Shown here: piece by piece, positions 1 to 8,097 of the stretch
Layout: the number at the start of each line of letters is the position of its first letter
Numbering within the stretch: position 1 is the stretch's first letter
From: an uncultured Muribaculum sp.
Lineage (GTDB): Bacteria; Bacteroidota; Bacteroidia; Bacteroidales; Muribaculaceae
Reading direction: 5' to 3'
Length of the DNA: 23,312 bases
Assembly (NCBI GenBank): GCA_947573015.1
Contig: CANPDS010000005.1
Location: 1-23,312 of the forward strand
Notes under the pieces: model-generated
What the model was told of the DNA's origin: nothing
What the model saw: the letters and a program-made list of their open reading frames with translations, nothing else
Database searches by the model: none
Program-made: the position numbers and the translations under genes

Positions 1-1290
1 CGACCTAATGTGGGTAAATCCACACTTTTCAATCGCCTTACACAAACCCGCACAGCAATAGTCGATGATATGGCCGGTACTACCCGCGATCGTCAGTATG
101 GCAAAGTCGACTGGATCGGCAAGGAATTTTCAATTGTCGATACTGGCGGATGGGTCGTGAATTCTGAAGATATATTCGAATCTGAAATCAATAAGCAGGT
201 ACATCTTGCCATCGAAGAGGCCGATGTGATATTGTTTGTTGTCGATGCGATGAATGGTGTCACTGATCTTGATGATCATGTGGCAGAGATATTACGTCGC
301 TCAAAGAAACCGGTGATTCTCGTAGCCAACAAAGTTGATTCAAACGATTGGATTTACAATGTGCCAGAGTTTTATAAACTCGGTCTGGGAGAGCCATATC
401 CTGTTTCTGCATCAAATGGATCTGGTACAGGCGATCTTCTTGATGAGATCGTGAAGGATCTGCCTGAGGATGACGACGAGGAAGAGCAGTTGGAGAAAAT
501 TCCGAAATTTGCCATCGTGGGACGTCCGAATGCCGGTAAGTCCTCGATTATCAATTCATTTATCGGAGAAGACCGTAATATCGTTACAAATATAGCAGGA
601 ACCACGCGTGATTCTATCTATACACGTTACAATAAATTCGGCTTTGATTTCTATCTGGTCGATACTGCGGGTATCCGCAAGAAGACGAAGGTAAATGAGG
701 ACATAGAGTATTACTCTGTGATTCGCTCGATACGCTCGATAGAGGCATCGGATGTGTGTATCCTGATGATCGATGCTACCCGAGGCATTGAGGCGCAGGA
801 TGTCAACATCTTCTCCTTGATACAACGAAATAAGAAAGGACTTGTAGTCTGTGTGAACAAATGGGATCTTGTCGAAGATAAGTCAAATGATGCCATACGT
901 CATTTCGAACAGACTATCCGCCAGCGTTTCGCTCCATTTACCGACTTCCCGATTATCTTTGGTTCTGCACTTACCAAACAGCGCATATTCAAGGTGCTTG
1001 AGACTGCCGTGGATGTTTATCACAATCGCAACCGTGTGATTCCAACTTCGCAGCTCAATACATATATGCAGGAGGTGATAGGCGCGTATCCGCCACCTGC
1101 CAACAAGGGCAAGTACATCAAGATCAAGTATGTTACTATGCTCAAGGAGTCGATTATCCCGACATTCGTGTTTTTCTGTAATCTGCCGCAGTGGGTCAAG
1201 GATCCATACCGCCGATATCTTGAAAACAAGATTCGCGAGAAATGGGACTTCACCGGAACTCCGGTCAACATATTCATGAGAGAAAAATAA
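1..1290 (+). CDS. der: Ribosome biogenesis GTPase Der (EngA), 5'-truncated by window edge
   Basis: Der is a double-GTPase that helps assemble the 50S ribosomal subunit. The window opens inside the first P-loop: base 1 begins the codons for RPNVGKS, so only about nine N-terminal residues are missing and the real start lies upstream; the GTG at 10 is internal. Two tandem G domains are visible. The first has RPNVGKST, TTRD, DTGG and NKVD. The second has GRPNAGKSS (about 520-545), TTRDS, DTAG and NKWD. They are joined by an acidic linker rich in D/E (about 463-490). A C-terminal KH-like domain follows and ends at TAA 1288-1290. The tandem G domains plus KH tail are diagnostic. No terminator is visible in the 180 bases before the next gene. 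Confidence 0.96.
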   Translation, partial: RPNVGKSTLFNRLTQTRTAIVDDMAGTTRDRQYGKVDWIGKEFSIVDTGGWVVNSEDIFESEINKQVHLAIEEADVILFVVDAMNGVTDLDDHVAEILRRSKKPVILVANKVDSNDWIYNVPEFYKLGLGEPYPVSASNGSGTGDLLDEIVKDLPEDDDEEEQLEKIPKFAIVGRPNAGKSSIINSFIGEDRNIVTNIAGTTRDSIYTRYNKFGFDFYLVDTAGIRKKTKVNEDIEYYSVIRSIRSIEASDVCILMIDATRGIEAQDVNIFSLIQRNKKGLVVCVNKWDLVEDKSNDAIRHFEQTIRQRFAPFTDFPIIFGSALTKQRIFKVLETAVDVYHNRNRVIPTSQLNTYMQEVIGAYPPPANKGKYIKIKYVTMLKESIIPTFVFFCNLPQWVKDPYRRYLENKIREKWDFTGTPVNIFMREK

Positions 1291-1470
1291 GAGCTTGTTT
1301 GATAAAATGAGTTAACGGCTTTTTGTGGATCCTTTAGATTGATTCTTTTCAAAAAAGCAGAATGTAGTGCGATGCATGACTGACCGATTGATGGAACTTA
1401 TCTGAGGCTCACTGTATAAGATAACTTTTTTAGCAAGCTTGAAACACGAATTAACCTGACATAATTATTA

Positions 1471-3246
1471 ATGACAAATTTTGAACAATTAGGCGTAAAC
1501 GAACCCCTGCGCCGAGCTATCGAAGAAATGGGATTCGAGACGCCAATGCCTGTACAGGAGAAAGTGATACCGCACCTTCTCAGCGAGGATGGCGATGTTG
1601 TTGCCCTGGCCCAGACCGGCACAGGCAAAACGGCAGCATTCGGTCTTCCTGTGCTGCAGCGTATAGATGTCACACTCAATGTTCCACAGGCTCTTATCAT
1701 AGCGCCCACTCGTGAACTTTGTCTGCAGATCAGCAGTGATCTGGCCGACTTTTCCAAGTATATGCCCGCGATGAAAGTGCTTCCGGTGTACGGAGGCTCC
1801 AGCATCGAGAGCCAGATACGCACATTGCGCTCCGGTGTGCAGGTGATCGTTGCCACTCCTGGCCGACTGATCGACCTTATCAAGCGTGGTGTGGTAAATC
1901 TCAGCAATGTGCATACTGTGATCCTCGACGAGGCCGATGAGATGCTTAATATGGGTTTTGTGGATGATATCAACGATATCCTCACGCATGTCCCCGAGGA
2001 TCGCAAGATGCTTATGTTCTCAGCGACAATGCCTCCTGAGATCGCAAAGATCGCACAGCGATTCATGCATGATCCTCAGGAATTTGTGGTAGGTACTAAA
2101 AATTCCGGAGCTGAAAATGTGCGCCATATCTATTACATGGTACATGCGCGCGACAAGTATCTGGCTTTGAAACGCATTGCGGATGATACCCCCAATATCT
2201 ACGGTATAATTTTCTGCCGTACCCGAAAGGAGACGCAGGAGATTGCCGACCGTCTGATTCAGGATGGTTATAATGCCGATTCGCTGCACGGTGAATTGTC
2301 GCAGGCTCAGCGTGATACCGTTATGAAGAAATTCCGCGATCATGTGCTAAGTCTTCTTGTGGCTACCGATGTGGCTGCGCGTGGTCTTGACGTCAGTGAC
2401 CTGACACATGTCATAAACTACGGGCTACCGGATGATGTGGCTACGTATACCCACCGTTCAGGCCGTACCGGACGTGCTGGAAAGACTGGTGTGTCTGTTG
2501 CAATCATACATTCACGTGAACGTGGCAAACTGCGCGATATCGAGAAACGTATAGGCAAGACGTTTGAGCGTAAAGAGGTGCCGACACCTGAGCATATCAT
2601 CGAGAAGCAGCTATATAATCTTGCCGACAGGTTAGAGCGCGTTCAGGTCAATGATGACCAGATGGCAAAATACCTCGACGGTGTGGAGCGTAAGCTCGGA
2701 TGGCTATCTCAACATGATTTGCTCAAGCGTATCCTGTCGTTGGAGTTCAATCGTCTGCTCGACTACTATAAGGATGCCCCCAATATCGATTATATTGATG
2801 AAAAGCCTGCCGGACGTGGGCGCAAGGAGAAAGACAAGTCGATATCGCCACGTGAAAAAGATCGCCGCACTGCCGATCGCGGCATGGCCAGAATATATGT
2901 GAATGCCGGAAAAAGCGATGGATTCTTTGCCGGCAACCTTATCGACATACTTAATCATGCCGTTCATGGCCAGCGTGTCGATGTAGGACGTATTGATCTG
3001 ATGCCCGGATATTCACTTTTTGATGTAAAGAAAAATGATGCGCGCCGCGTAGTTGACGCTCTTACCGGGTATGATTTCGTAGGCAATAAGCTATATGCCG
3101 AGATTGCTGATCCTGAAAAGGACTATTCTCATGCTTCATCGCGTCGTAAGAAAGGTGAGGGCGAATCGGGAGGCGGCAAGAAGCCGGCCCGGAAAGTTGC
3201 CGGAAATTACGATAAATTCATGAAAAAGGGAAAACGGCACAAGTGA
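1471..3246 (+). CDS. DEAD-box ATP-dependent RNA helicase, DeaD/CsdA type with DbpA-like RNA-binding domain
   Basis: This 591-residue cytoplasmic RNA helicase probably remodels rRNA or mRNA structure during ribosome assembly or cold adaptation; the role is inferred from family. Visible motifs: Q-motif (FEQLGVNEPL to PMPVQEKV), Walker A AQTGTGKT at residues 47-54, PTREL at 80-84, DEAD at 153-156, SAT at 184-186, and HRSGRTGRAG at 328-337. After a basic linker, residues about 470-545 (RIYVNAGKSDGFFAGNLIDI onward) look like the DbpA RRM that binds structured rRNA. The final 40 residues are Lys/Arg/Gly-rich, typical of an RNA-anchoring tail. The ATG at 1471 begins exactly at the Q-motif and follows an A/T-rich leader without a Shine-Dalgarno sequence. 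The gene follows der and ends before a strong terminator. I cannot choose between the deaD, csdA and rhlE names. Confidence 0.95.
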   Translation: MTNFEQLGVNEPLRRAIEEMGFETPMPVQEKVIPHLLSEDGDVVALAQTGTGKTAAFGLPVLQRIDVTLNVPQALIIAPTRELCLQISSDLADFSKYMPAMKVLPVYGGSSIESQIRTLRSGVQVIVATPGRLIDLIKRGVVNLSNVHTVILDEADEMLNMGFVDDINDILTHVPEDRKMLMFSATMPPEIAKIAQRFMHDPQEFVVGTKNSGAENVRHIYYMVHARDKYLALKRIADDTPNIYGIIFCRTRKETQEIADRLIQDGYNADSLHGELSQAQRDTVMKKFRDHVLSLLVATDVAARGLDVSDLTHVINYGLPDDVATYTHRSGRTGRAGKTGVSVAIIHSRERGKLRDIEKRIGKTFERKEVPTPEHIIEKQLYNLADRLERVQVNDDQMAKYLDGVERKLGWLSQHDLLKRILSLEFNRLLDYYKDAPNIDYIDEKPAGRGRKEKDKSISPREKDRRTADRGMARIYVNAGKSDGFFAGNLIDILNHAVHGQRVDVGRIDLMPGYSLFDVKKNDARRVVDALTGYDFVGNKLYAEIADPEKDYSHASSRRKKGEGESGGGKKPARKVAGNYDKFMKKGKRHK

Positions 3247-3310
3247 AATTGAATGTTAGAAAGGAATGGTTAACATTCTGACATAAAAATAATTCAGTTC
3301 GATCACATTT

Positions 3311-3359
3311 CTCTGAGAGATTGTCTAAATTTTCTTAGTCAATCTCTCAGAGTTTTTTT
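3311..3359 (+). terminator. Rho-independent terminator after the helicase gene
   Basis: A perfect 13-bp stem pairs CTCTGAGAGATTG (3311-3323) with its reverse complement at 3340-3352. An inner CTAA/TTAG pairing (3325-3328 with 3335-3338) extends it past one T-T mismatch. A run of seven T follows at 3353-3359. It closes the der/helicase side and insulates the next operon. Confidence 0.92.
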
Positions 3360-3366
3360 AACTTTG
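3359..3366 (+). promoter_or_regulatory. Candidate -7 box for the DUF3256-xseA-xseB-trpB-ruvA run
   Basis: TAACTTTG matches the Bacteroidetes -7 consensus TAnnTTTG exactly and lies 25 bases before the ATG at 3392. It begins at the last T of the preceding terminator. I see no clear TTTG -33 element at the usual distance, where the terminator stem lies, so this is a partial match. Confidence 0.5.
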
Positions 3367-3391
3367 AGGATAAATAATAAAGCATTTACTT

Positions 3392-4012
3392 ATGCGCCGA
3401 TTTATATTAATGTGCATGGCTATGGTCAGTCTTGCTATGGCTAACGCTCAACTTACCGCTACTGCATCTTTTACCAATGCTCCATCGACAGTGTTGCCGT
3501 TGCTTGATCGCAATACACGCCTCGATATGGTTGACTACTTCAACAGCGGATCTGCCACACCTTCGAAGAATGTAATGCAGGGGCAGTCGCGTGTCACTGC
3601 TATCTCTCCTATGTCTCTTTCTGCGGATATTACCGGAAGTTCTCAGTGTCAGATAGCTTTGCTTCCGTTGAAAAACGATACGGCTATAGTGTATATTGAG
3701 ACCGTGCTTACTCCGGCTCCTGATAGCCGAGTGAAGATATTTGACCGTAATTGGAATCCTGTGAAAGGCGTTACCTTTACTATGCCCTCGCTTGATGAAT
3801 GGGTGTCTAAAGGAAGTGATGTGGAACAGGTGCGTGCGCTTGTGCCATTCATGCTGGCTTCAGCACAATATTCGCCAGATACGCAGACGATGACTCTTTC
3901 CAACCATCTTTCCGATTTTCTGTCACCGGATGTATATAAGCAGGTTGAGCCGCTGTTACGTCAGTCGATCTCGTACAAATGGGATTCCAAGGGATTCAAA
4001 CTTGGGAAATAG
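3392..4012 (+). CDS. DUF3256-like exported protein of unknown function
   Basis: This 206-residue protein begins with a typical signal peptide (MRRFILMCMAMVSLAMANAQ, cleavage after about residue 20), so it is probably periplasmic or secreted. The mature part resembles, from memory, the Bacteroidales DUF3256 family, whose members share a PLLDRNTRLDMVDYF-like segment near the N terminus, followed by beta-rich sequence. I see no catalytic motif and propose no function. It is the first gene of a co-directional run leading into xseA. The family is often a stand-alone envelope protein, so the operon partners need not share its job. A long in-frame extension of xseA overlaps its 3' end, but I place the real xseA start downstream at 4063, leaving a 50-base gap. 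Confidence 0.8.
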   Translation: MRRFILMCMAMVSLAMANAQLTATASFTNAPSTVLPLLDRNTRLDMVDYFNSGSATPSKNVMQGQSRVTAISPMSLSADITGSSQCQIALLPLKNDTAIVYIETVLTPAPDSRVKIFDRNWNPVKGVTFTMPSLDEWVSKGSDVEQVRALVPFMLASAQYSPDTQTMTLSNHLSDFLSPDVYKQVEPLLRQSISYKWDSKGFKLGK

Positions 4013-4062
4013 GTGGTTTATGCCGGATAGTACGCATATATTCTAAATACAGTAAGAAGATA

Positions 4063-5421
4063 TTGGAAGCGCTAACACTTCTTCAACTCAATCAGCGTAT
4101 CGCCAATCTTGTGGTGACGCCTGACACTCAGAACATATGGGTCACAGCCGAACTCTCAGATGTGGCTGTGCGTGGTGGTCATTGCTATATGGAGCTGTTG
4201 CAGAAAGATGCTGCTACCGGCCGTACTGTGGCGAAGGCGCGTGCTGCGATATGGGCCAACCAGTTTCAGGGGATCCGAGCCGGATTCTATGCCGCTACAG
4301 GGCAGGATTTTGTCACTGGTTTGAAAGTTATGGTGCGGCTGTGTGTGTCGATGCATCCTGTTTATGGCATGTCGCTTGTGATAAATGCTGTAAATCCTGA
4401 CTATACGATGGGCGACCTGATCAGAAGGCGCAACGAAATGATAGCAAGACTGAAGGCCGAGTGTATCTATGATATGAATCGGTCGTTGGTGCCTGCTGAG
4501 CCGACTTTGCGTATTGCTGTGGTGTCGGCTCCGGGAGCTGCCGGTTATGGCGATTTTATGAATCAGCTTGCTTCCGATCCGATGAAGTTGCGGTTTGTCA
4601 CACGTCTTTTTCCTGCCGTCATGCAGGGCGAACGTACTGCCCAGTCGGTAAAAGATGCTCTTTCAGCCGTTGAGCGTGAACAACATTTGTGGGATGTGGT
4701 GGTGATAATACGCGGTGGTGGTGCTACTTCTGATCTTCTTGGATTTGAGGATTATGACCTTGCTGCTACCGTGGCGCAATTTCCGCTCCCTGTGATTGTG
4801 GGTATCGGTCATGAACGTGATGTGACAATTCTTGACTATGTGGCTTGTGTGAGAGTGAAAACTCCTACAGCCGCTGCGGAGTGGCTTTTGGCCAAGGGTA
4901 AGGAGTGTGTGATGCGCCTTGATTCGCTTGGGCGCGATATAGCGCTTGCTGTATCAGGCTATCTCAGTGGATGCAAGGAGCAGCTTGGAGCTATCGAGGG
5001 GCGTATTCCTGCGCTTCCGGGTGCGATGCTGGCACGTGCTGCATCGCGTAATGACCGGCTTGCGCTTGCATTGCAGCAACTATCCGCTCGTACATTGGCG
5101 CCACATACTGCCCATCTCGATCGCCTTGCATTGGCGTTGGGTCGGATATGTGCTGATATAACCTCTCCACGTAAAATTCATCTGGAAAAACTTGGCACAA
5201 CACTGTCAGGCGTTGCGTTGTTTACATTGGCCTCACGCCGTAATGGGCTTGATGGGATGGCTCGTCTTCTCGCTGCCATGTCGCCTGAATCAACTCTAAA
5301 ACGCGGATATTCAATAACACGTGTCAACGGACATGCGGTATCCGATGCTTCGGCATTATCATCGGGTGATATCATCCATACCACACTTGCCGCTGGCACA
5401 ATAATTTCAGTAGTAAAATAA
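4063..5421 (+). CDS. xseA: Exodeoxyribonuclease VII large subunit
   Basis: XseA is the catalytic subunit of exonuclease VII, which degrades single-stranded DNA in repair. An N-terminal OB-fold region (NIWVTAELSDV to YMELLQKD) is followed by the nuclease core with the family signatures VVIIRGGGATSDLLGFEDYD, PVIVGIGHERDVTILDYVA and KTPTAAAEWL, then a coiled-coil-forming middle and a GYSI-containing C terminus. The frame is open from an ATG at 3979 inside the upstream gene, but the residues from 3979 to 4062 do not resemble an XseA N terminus. The family begins near 'M-E-x-L-T-L-x-x-L-N-x-R-I', which here reads LEALTLLQLNQRI from a TTG at 4063, giving 452 residues, normal for the family. I therefore take TTG 4063 as the start. 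xseB follows after 16 bases. Confidence 0.93.
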   Translation: MEALTLLQLNQRIANLVVTPDTQNIWVTAELSDVAVRGGHCYMELLQKDAATGRTVAKARAAIWANQFQGIRAGFYAATGQDFVTGLKVMVRLCVSMHPVYGMSLVINAVNPDYTMGDLIRRRNEMIARLKAECIYDMNRSLVPAEPTLRIAVVSAPGAAGYGDFMNQLASDPMKLRFVTRLFPAVMQGERTAQSVKDALSAVEREQHLWDVVVIIRGGGATSDLLGFEDYDLAATVAQFPLPVIVGIGHERDVTILDYVACVRVKTPTAAAEWLLAKGKECVMRLDSLGRDIALAVSGYLSGCKEQLGAIEGRIPALPGAMLARAASRNDRLALALQQLSARTLAPHTAHLDRLALALGRICADITSPRKIHLEKLGTTLSGVALFTLASRRNGLDGMARLLAAMSPESTLKRGYSITRVNGHAVSDASALSSGDIIHTTLAAGTIISVVK

Positions 5422-5437
5422 TAATTACATTAACGAT

Positions 5438-5656
5438 ATGACTCCGAAATTTACTCCGGTCACCGACCTTACTTATACTCAGGCTGTTGCCGAAATTGAG
5501 GATATATTGCGCATGATGCAGTCGGATGCTCTTGACATTGATCTCCTTGCGGCATATACCCGGCGTGCAACAGAGCTTCTGGCAGAATGCCGCAGGAGGC
5601 TTACTGATACTGATCGTGAACTTCAGTCAATACTTAATCCTCAGACTCCTCAGTAA
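5438..5656 (+). CDS. xseB: Exodeoxyribonuclease VII small subunit
   Basis: This 72-residue protein is the small subunit that binds the XseA coiled coils and is needed for exonuclease VII activity. It has the family pattern: YTQAVAEIEDILRMMQSDALDIDLL, then a second helix with RATELLAECRRRL, which corresponds to the usual 'LDLL-xx-Y-x-RG-x-LL-x-CR-x-L' helix. The length fits (60-85 residues is typical). It starts at ATG 5438, 16 bases after xseA, and its A/T-rich leader has no Shine-Dalgarno sequence. Subunit pairing and order are as in most bacteria. Confidence 0.93.
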   Translation: MTPKFTPVTDLTYTQAVAEIEDILRMMQSDALDIDLLAAYTRRATELLAECRRRLTDTDRELQSILNPQTPQ

Positions 5657-5716
5657 TGTGGATCAAAGGATATACGCTAAGTTGCATTGTTTCATTTTAA
5701 AACCACATCAAAGGAA

Positions 5717-7078
5717 ATGGAATCGAAAAAATTTATTCTGACAGAGAAAGATATACCTACCGCATGGTATAATGTGATGGCCGAGATGCCTGTGAAACCA
5801 CGTCCGCTTCTCAATCCTGCCACACATGAACCTCTTAAGGCAGAAGATCTGATGCCGCTGTTTACTGAGGAGGCATCACGCCAGGAGTTTAACGATGTTG
5901 ATCCGTGGATAGAAATTCCGGAAGAGGTGCGTGATATGTACCGTATATGGCGTCCGACACCGCTTGTGCGTGCACGCGGATTGGAGAAAGCTCTTGACAC
6001 TAAGGCACATATATATTTCAAGAATGAGAGCGTGAGTCCAGTAGGCTCACATAAACTTAATTCCGCAGTTCCGCAGGCTTATTATGCAAAGAAGCAAGGG
6101 GTGACCAATATCACCACTGAGACCGGTGCCGGACAGTGGGGTGCCGCACTTTCGTTGGCTGCCAAGCATTTCGGATTGGAACTGGCGGTGTATATGGTGA
6201 AGATCTCATTCAATCAGAAGCCATACCGCCGCTCGATCATGCAGACATATGGTGCGGAAGTGATTGCGTCTCCGTCAATGTCGACTAAGGCAGGTCGCAA
6301 GATCATCACTGAACATCCCAATTATCAAGGATCGCTGGGCACAGCTATTTCCGAGGCTGTTGAACTGGCCATGTCGACTCCTAATTGTAAGTATCTTCTC
6401 GGCTCTGTGCTCAACCATGTAGCTTTGCATCAGACTGTGATCGGTCTGGAAGCTGAGAAGCAGATGGAGATGGCCGGAGAATATCCGGATATCGTAATAG
6501 GCTGCTTTGGCGGTGGATCAAACTTCTCGGGAATATCATTCCCGTTCATGCGTCATAACTTCTCAGGAGAGCGTTCTACTCGTTTCATTGCGGCAGAACC
6601 GGCATCGTGTCCGAAACTTACCCGTGGTGTCATGCAGTATGACTTTGGTGATGAGGCCGGATATACTCCTCTGATTCCTATGTATACGCTTGGGCATGAT
6701 TTCTCACCGGCGAATATCCATGCCGGAGGATTGCGCTACCACGGCGCAGGAGCTGTAGTGAGCCAGCTTAAGAGCGATGGGTTGATAGATGCTGTCGATA
6801 TACCTCAGCTTGAGACATTTGCTGCTGCCACGCTGTTCGCACGTGCAGAGGGTATTATTCCCGCTCCGGAGAGTTCGCATGCCATAGCCACGGCTATCCG
6901 TGAGGCAAAGCGTGCTAATGAAGAGGGTACCGCGCCAGTGATACTTTTCAATCTTTCGGGGCATGGACTTATCGATATGGCTGCATATGACAGTTATATC
7001 GCTGGCGATCTGGCTAACTATGTCGTTACAGACGAGGAGGTAGCACGCACTACATCTTCTCTTCCAAAGATTATCTGA
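5717..7078 (+). CDS. Tryptophan synthase beta chain, TrpB2 type
   Basis: A PLP enzyme of 453 residues that condenses indole with L-serine (or a related substrate) to tryptophan. It belongs to the TrpB2 rather than the TrpB1 subfamily. It has the long N-terminal extension with WRPTPLVRARGLE, the PLP lysine K113 in GSHKLNSA, the catalytic Glu E135 in TTETGAGQWG, and the phosphate-binding loop GGGSN at 265-269. Segments such as NQKPYRRSIMQTYGAEV and YLLGSVLNHVALHQT are TrpB2 hallmarks. No trpA or other trp gene is adjacent; it sits between xseB and ruvA, which fits TrpB2's usual separation from trpA. I use ATG 5717, just after AAAGGA. A TTG 30 bases upstream only adds a non-homologous extension. 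Whether it acts alone, as an indole scavenger, is not visible from sequence. Confidence 0.92.
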   Translation: MESKKFILTEKDIPTAWYNVMAEMPVKPRPLLNPATHEPLKAEDLMPLFTEEASRQEFNDVDPWIEIPEEVRDMYRIWRPTPLVRARGLEKALDTKAHIYFKNESVSPVGSHKLNSAVPQAYYAKKQGVTNITTETGAGQWGAALSLAAKHFGLELAVYMVKISFNQKPYRRSIMQTYGAEVIASPSMSTKAGRKIITEHPNYQGSLGTAISEAVELAMSTPNCKYLLGSVLNHVALHQTVIGLEAEKQMEMAGEYPDIVIGCFGGGSNFSGISFPFMRHNFSGERSTRFIAAEPASCPKLTRGVMQYDFGDEAGYTPLIPMYTLGHDFSPANIHAGGLRYHGAGAVVSQLKSDGLIDAVDIPQLETFAAATLFARAEGIIPAPESSHAIATAIREAKRANEEGTAPVILFNLSGHGLIDMAAYDSYIAGDLANYVVTDEEVARTTSSLPKII

Positions 7079-7090
7079 TTACATGTTGAC

Positions 7091-7118
7091 TACTTGCATG
7101 TCGATAGGCATGCAAGTA
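7091..7118. repeat. Perfect 10-bp inverted repeat between trpB2 and ruvA
   Basis: TACTTGCATG (7091-7100) and CATGCAAGTA (7109-7118) are exact reverse complements around an 8-base loop. No T run follows, so it is not a standard terminator. It ends 14 bases before the ruvA ATG at 7133, so in the transcript it would form a stem just upstream of ruvA. It could equally be a dyad operator. Confidence 0.7.
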
Positions 7119-7132
7119 CAATCTGCGCCAGT

Positions 7133-7726
7133 ATGATTGAATATATAAAGGGTGCGTTGATGGAGTTGACTCCAACCGACGCTATAATTGAGACCGGAGC
7201 CGGAGTGGCATATGGGATGGCTATAACACTGCCTACATATACCGAACTTGAGGGGAGTCTGGCAGAGCATGGTGTGGTCAAACTATTGTGTCATGAGGTG
7301 ATACGTGAGGATGCATGGATAATGTATGGGTTCACTACCGAGCGCGAGCGGTCATTATTCCGTATGCTTATAGGTGTGAGTGGCGTTGGAGCTTCTACAG
7401 CCCGTATCATGCTATCTTCGATACCGGTTGCTGAGCTTGAACAGGTGATTATTTCCGGAGATACGCGTAGGCTTAAAGCAGTGAAGGGTATAGGAGCCAA
7501 AACTGCAGAGCGCGGGATAGTAGATCTCAAGGATAAGGTACGTCCCGGAGAGGATGGAGTCATCACTCCGTCAGTTCAGTCAGAAGCGTATGAGGAAGCT
7601 TGGGCGGCTCTTGTCATGCTTGGATTTCCAAAACCTGCCTCTCAGAAAGTTCTTAGAAAGCTGTTTGAAGCAGAGCCTTCTATTAAGGTCGAGTCTGCAA
7701 TCCGCAAGGCTCTCGCGATGCTGTGA
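7133..7726 (+). CDS. ruvA: Holliday junction branch migration protein RuvA
   Basis: RuvA binds four-way DNA junctions as a tetramer and recruits the RuvB motor. The 197-residue product fits the family. The N-terminal OB domain starts MIEYIKGALMELTPTDAIIE. Two helix-hairpin-helix motifs follow: IGVSGVGASTARIML and VKGIGAKTAERGIVDLKDKV. After an acidic linker comes the small domain III (EEAWAALVMLGFPKPASQKV) that contacts RuvB. I use ATG 7133 because the family begins at MIxYIxG; the frame stays open to a TTG at 7094, but that would add 13 unrelated residues. ruvB and ruvC are not in the window. It is the last gene of the + strand run and stops 20 bases before a bidirectional terminator. Confidence 0.96.
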   Translation: MIEYIKGALMELTPTDAIIETGAGVAYGMAITLPTYTELEGSLAEHGVVKLLCHEVIREDAWIMYGFTTERERSLFRMLIGVSGVGASTARIMLSSIPVAELEQVIISGDTRRLKAVKGIGAKTAERGIVDLKDKVRPGEDGVITPSVQSEAYEEAWAALVMLGFPKPASQKVLRKLFEAEPSIKVESAIRKALAML

Positions 7727-7746
7727 TCTTAGTAATTATATAATAA

Positions 7747-7783
7747 AAGCATCCGCGATGGATTTTCGCGGATGCTTCTTTTT
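7747..7783. terminator. Bidirectional terminator between convergent ruvA and hpf
   Basis: A perfect 12-bp stem (AAGCATCCGCGA 7747-7758 with 7766-7777) encloses a 7-base loop. Downstream on the + strand is CTTTTT; on the - strand the stem is followed by TTTATTA. It can therefore serve both the rightward ruvA operon and the leftward rpsU-xerC-hpf cluster. Confidence 0.93.
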
Positions 7784-7797
7784 ATTGGTAATAATTA

Positions 7798-8097
7798 TCA
7801 GTATTCTTTCTGTGATTTTATTTTCTGGAGCTGGCGTTCGATTGCTTCAAGAGCGAGATCTGTGGCTTCCTCGAAGGTATCGGCGATCTTTGAAGCGTAG
7901 AATTCTTCCTGCATTGGGATTGTAATCTTGATTGCGGCTTCCTTGTTGAGTGATGTTTCAGGTTTTACGACCTTAAGTGTTACGTCGGCCTTGGTGATCG
8001 ACTCGAAGCGACGGGCCAGTTTATTGAGTTTCTTTTCGATGAATCCTTGGAGCTGTTCGGTAGCGTCGAAGTGGATTGACTTGATGTTAACGTCCAT
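7798..8097 (-). CDS. hpf: Short ribosome hibernation-promoting factor (HPF/RaiA family)
   Basis: A 99-residue protein that binds the 30S decoding region in slow-growing cells and stores ribosomes as inactive 70S or 100S particles. It shows the beta-alpha-beta-beta-beta-alpha pattern of the family: DVNIKSIHFDATEQL, then FIEKKLNKLARRF, then ADVTLKVVKPE, and a C-terminal helix DTFEEATDLALEAIERQLQKIK. It lacks the C-terminal dimerisation domain of long HPF. I choose ATG 8097 because the homologous sequence starts there and a very strong Shine-Dalgarno sequence lies five bases upstream. The start codon is inside the last codons of xerC (11-base overlap), so the two are co-transcribed and probably translationally coupled. 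It ends at the shared terminator with ruvA. Confidence 0.93.
   Translation of the reverse strand: MDVNIKSIHFDATEQLQGFIEKKLNKLARRFESITKADVTLKVVKPETSLNKEAAIKITIPMQEEFYASKIADTFEEATDLALEAIERQLQKIKSQKEY

Noticed and set aside
1398..2066. A long open frame (222 codons) on the - strand opposite the helicase gene.
   Set aside because: It is antisense to strongly conserved helicase motifs, its composition (Ser/Arg/Ile/Cys-rich) is not protein-like, and no family resemblance is visible.
7094..7132. An N-terminal extension of RuvA starting at TTG 7094.
   Set aside because: RuvA proteins start with MI-x-YIxG, found at ATG 7133; the extension would be encoded by the inverted repeat.
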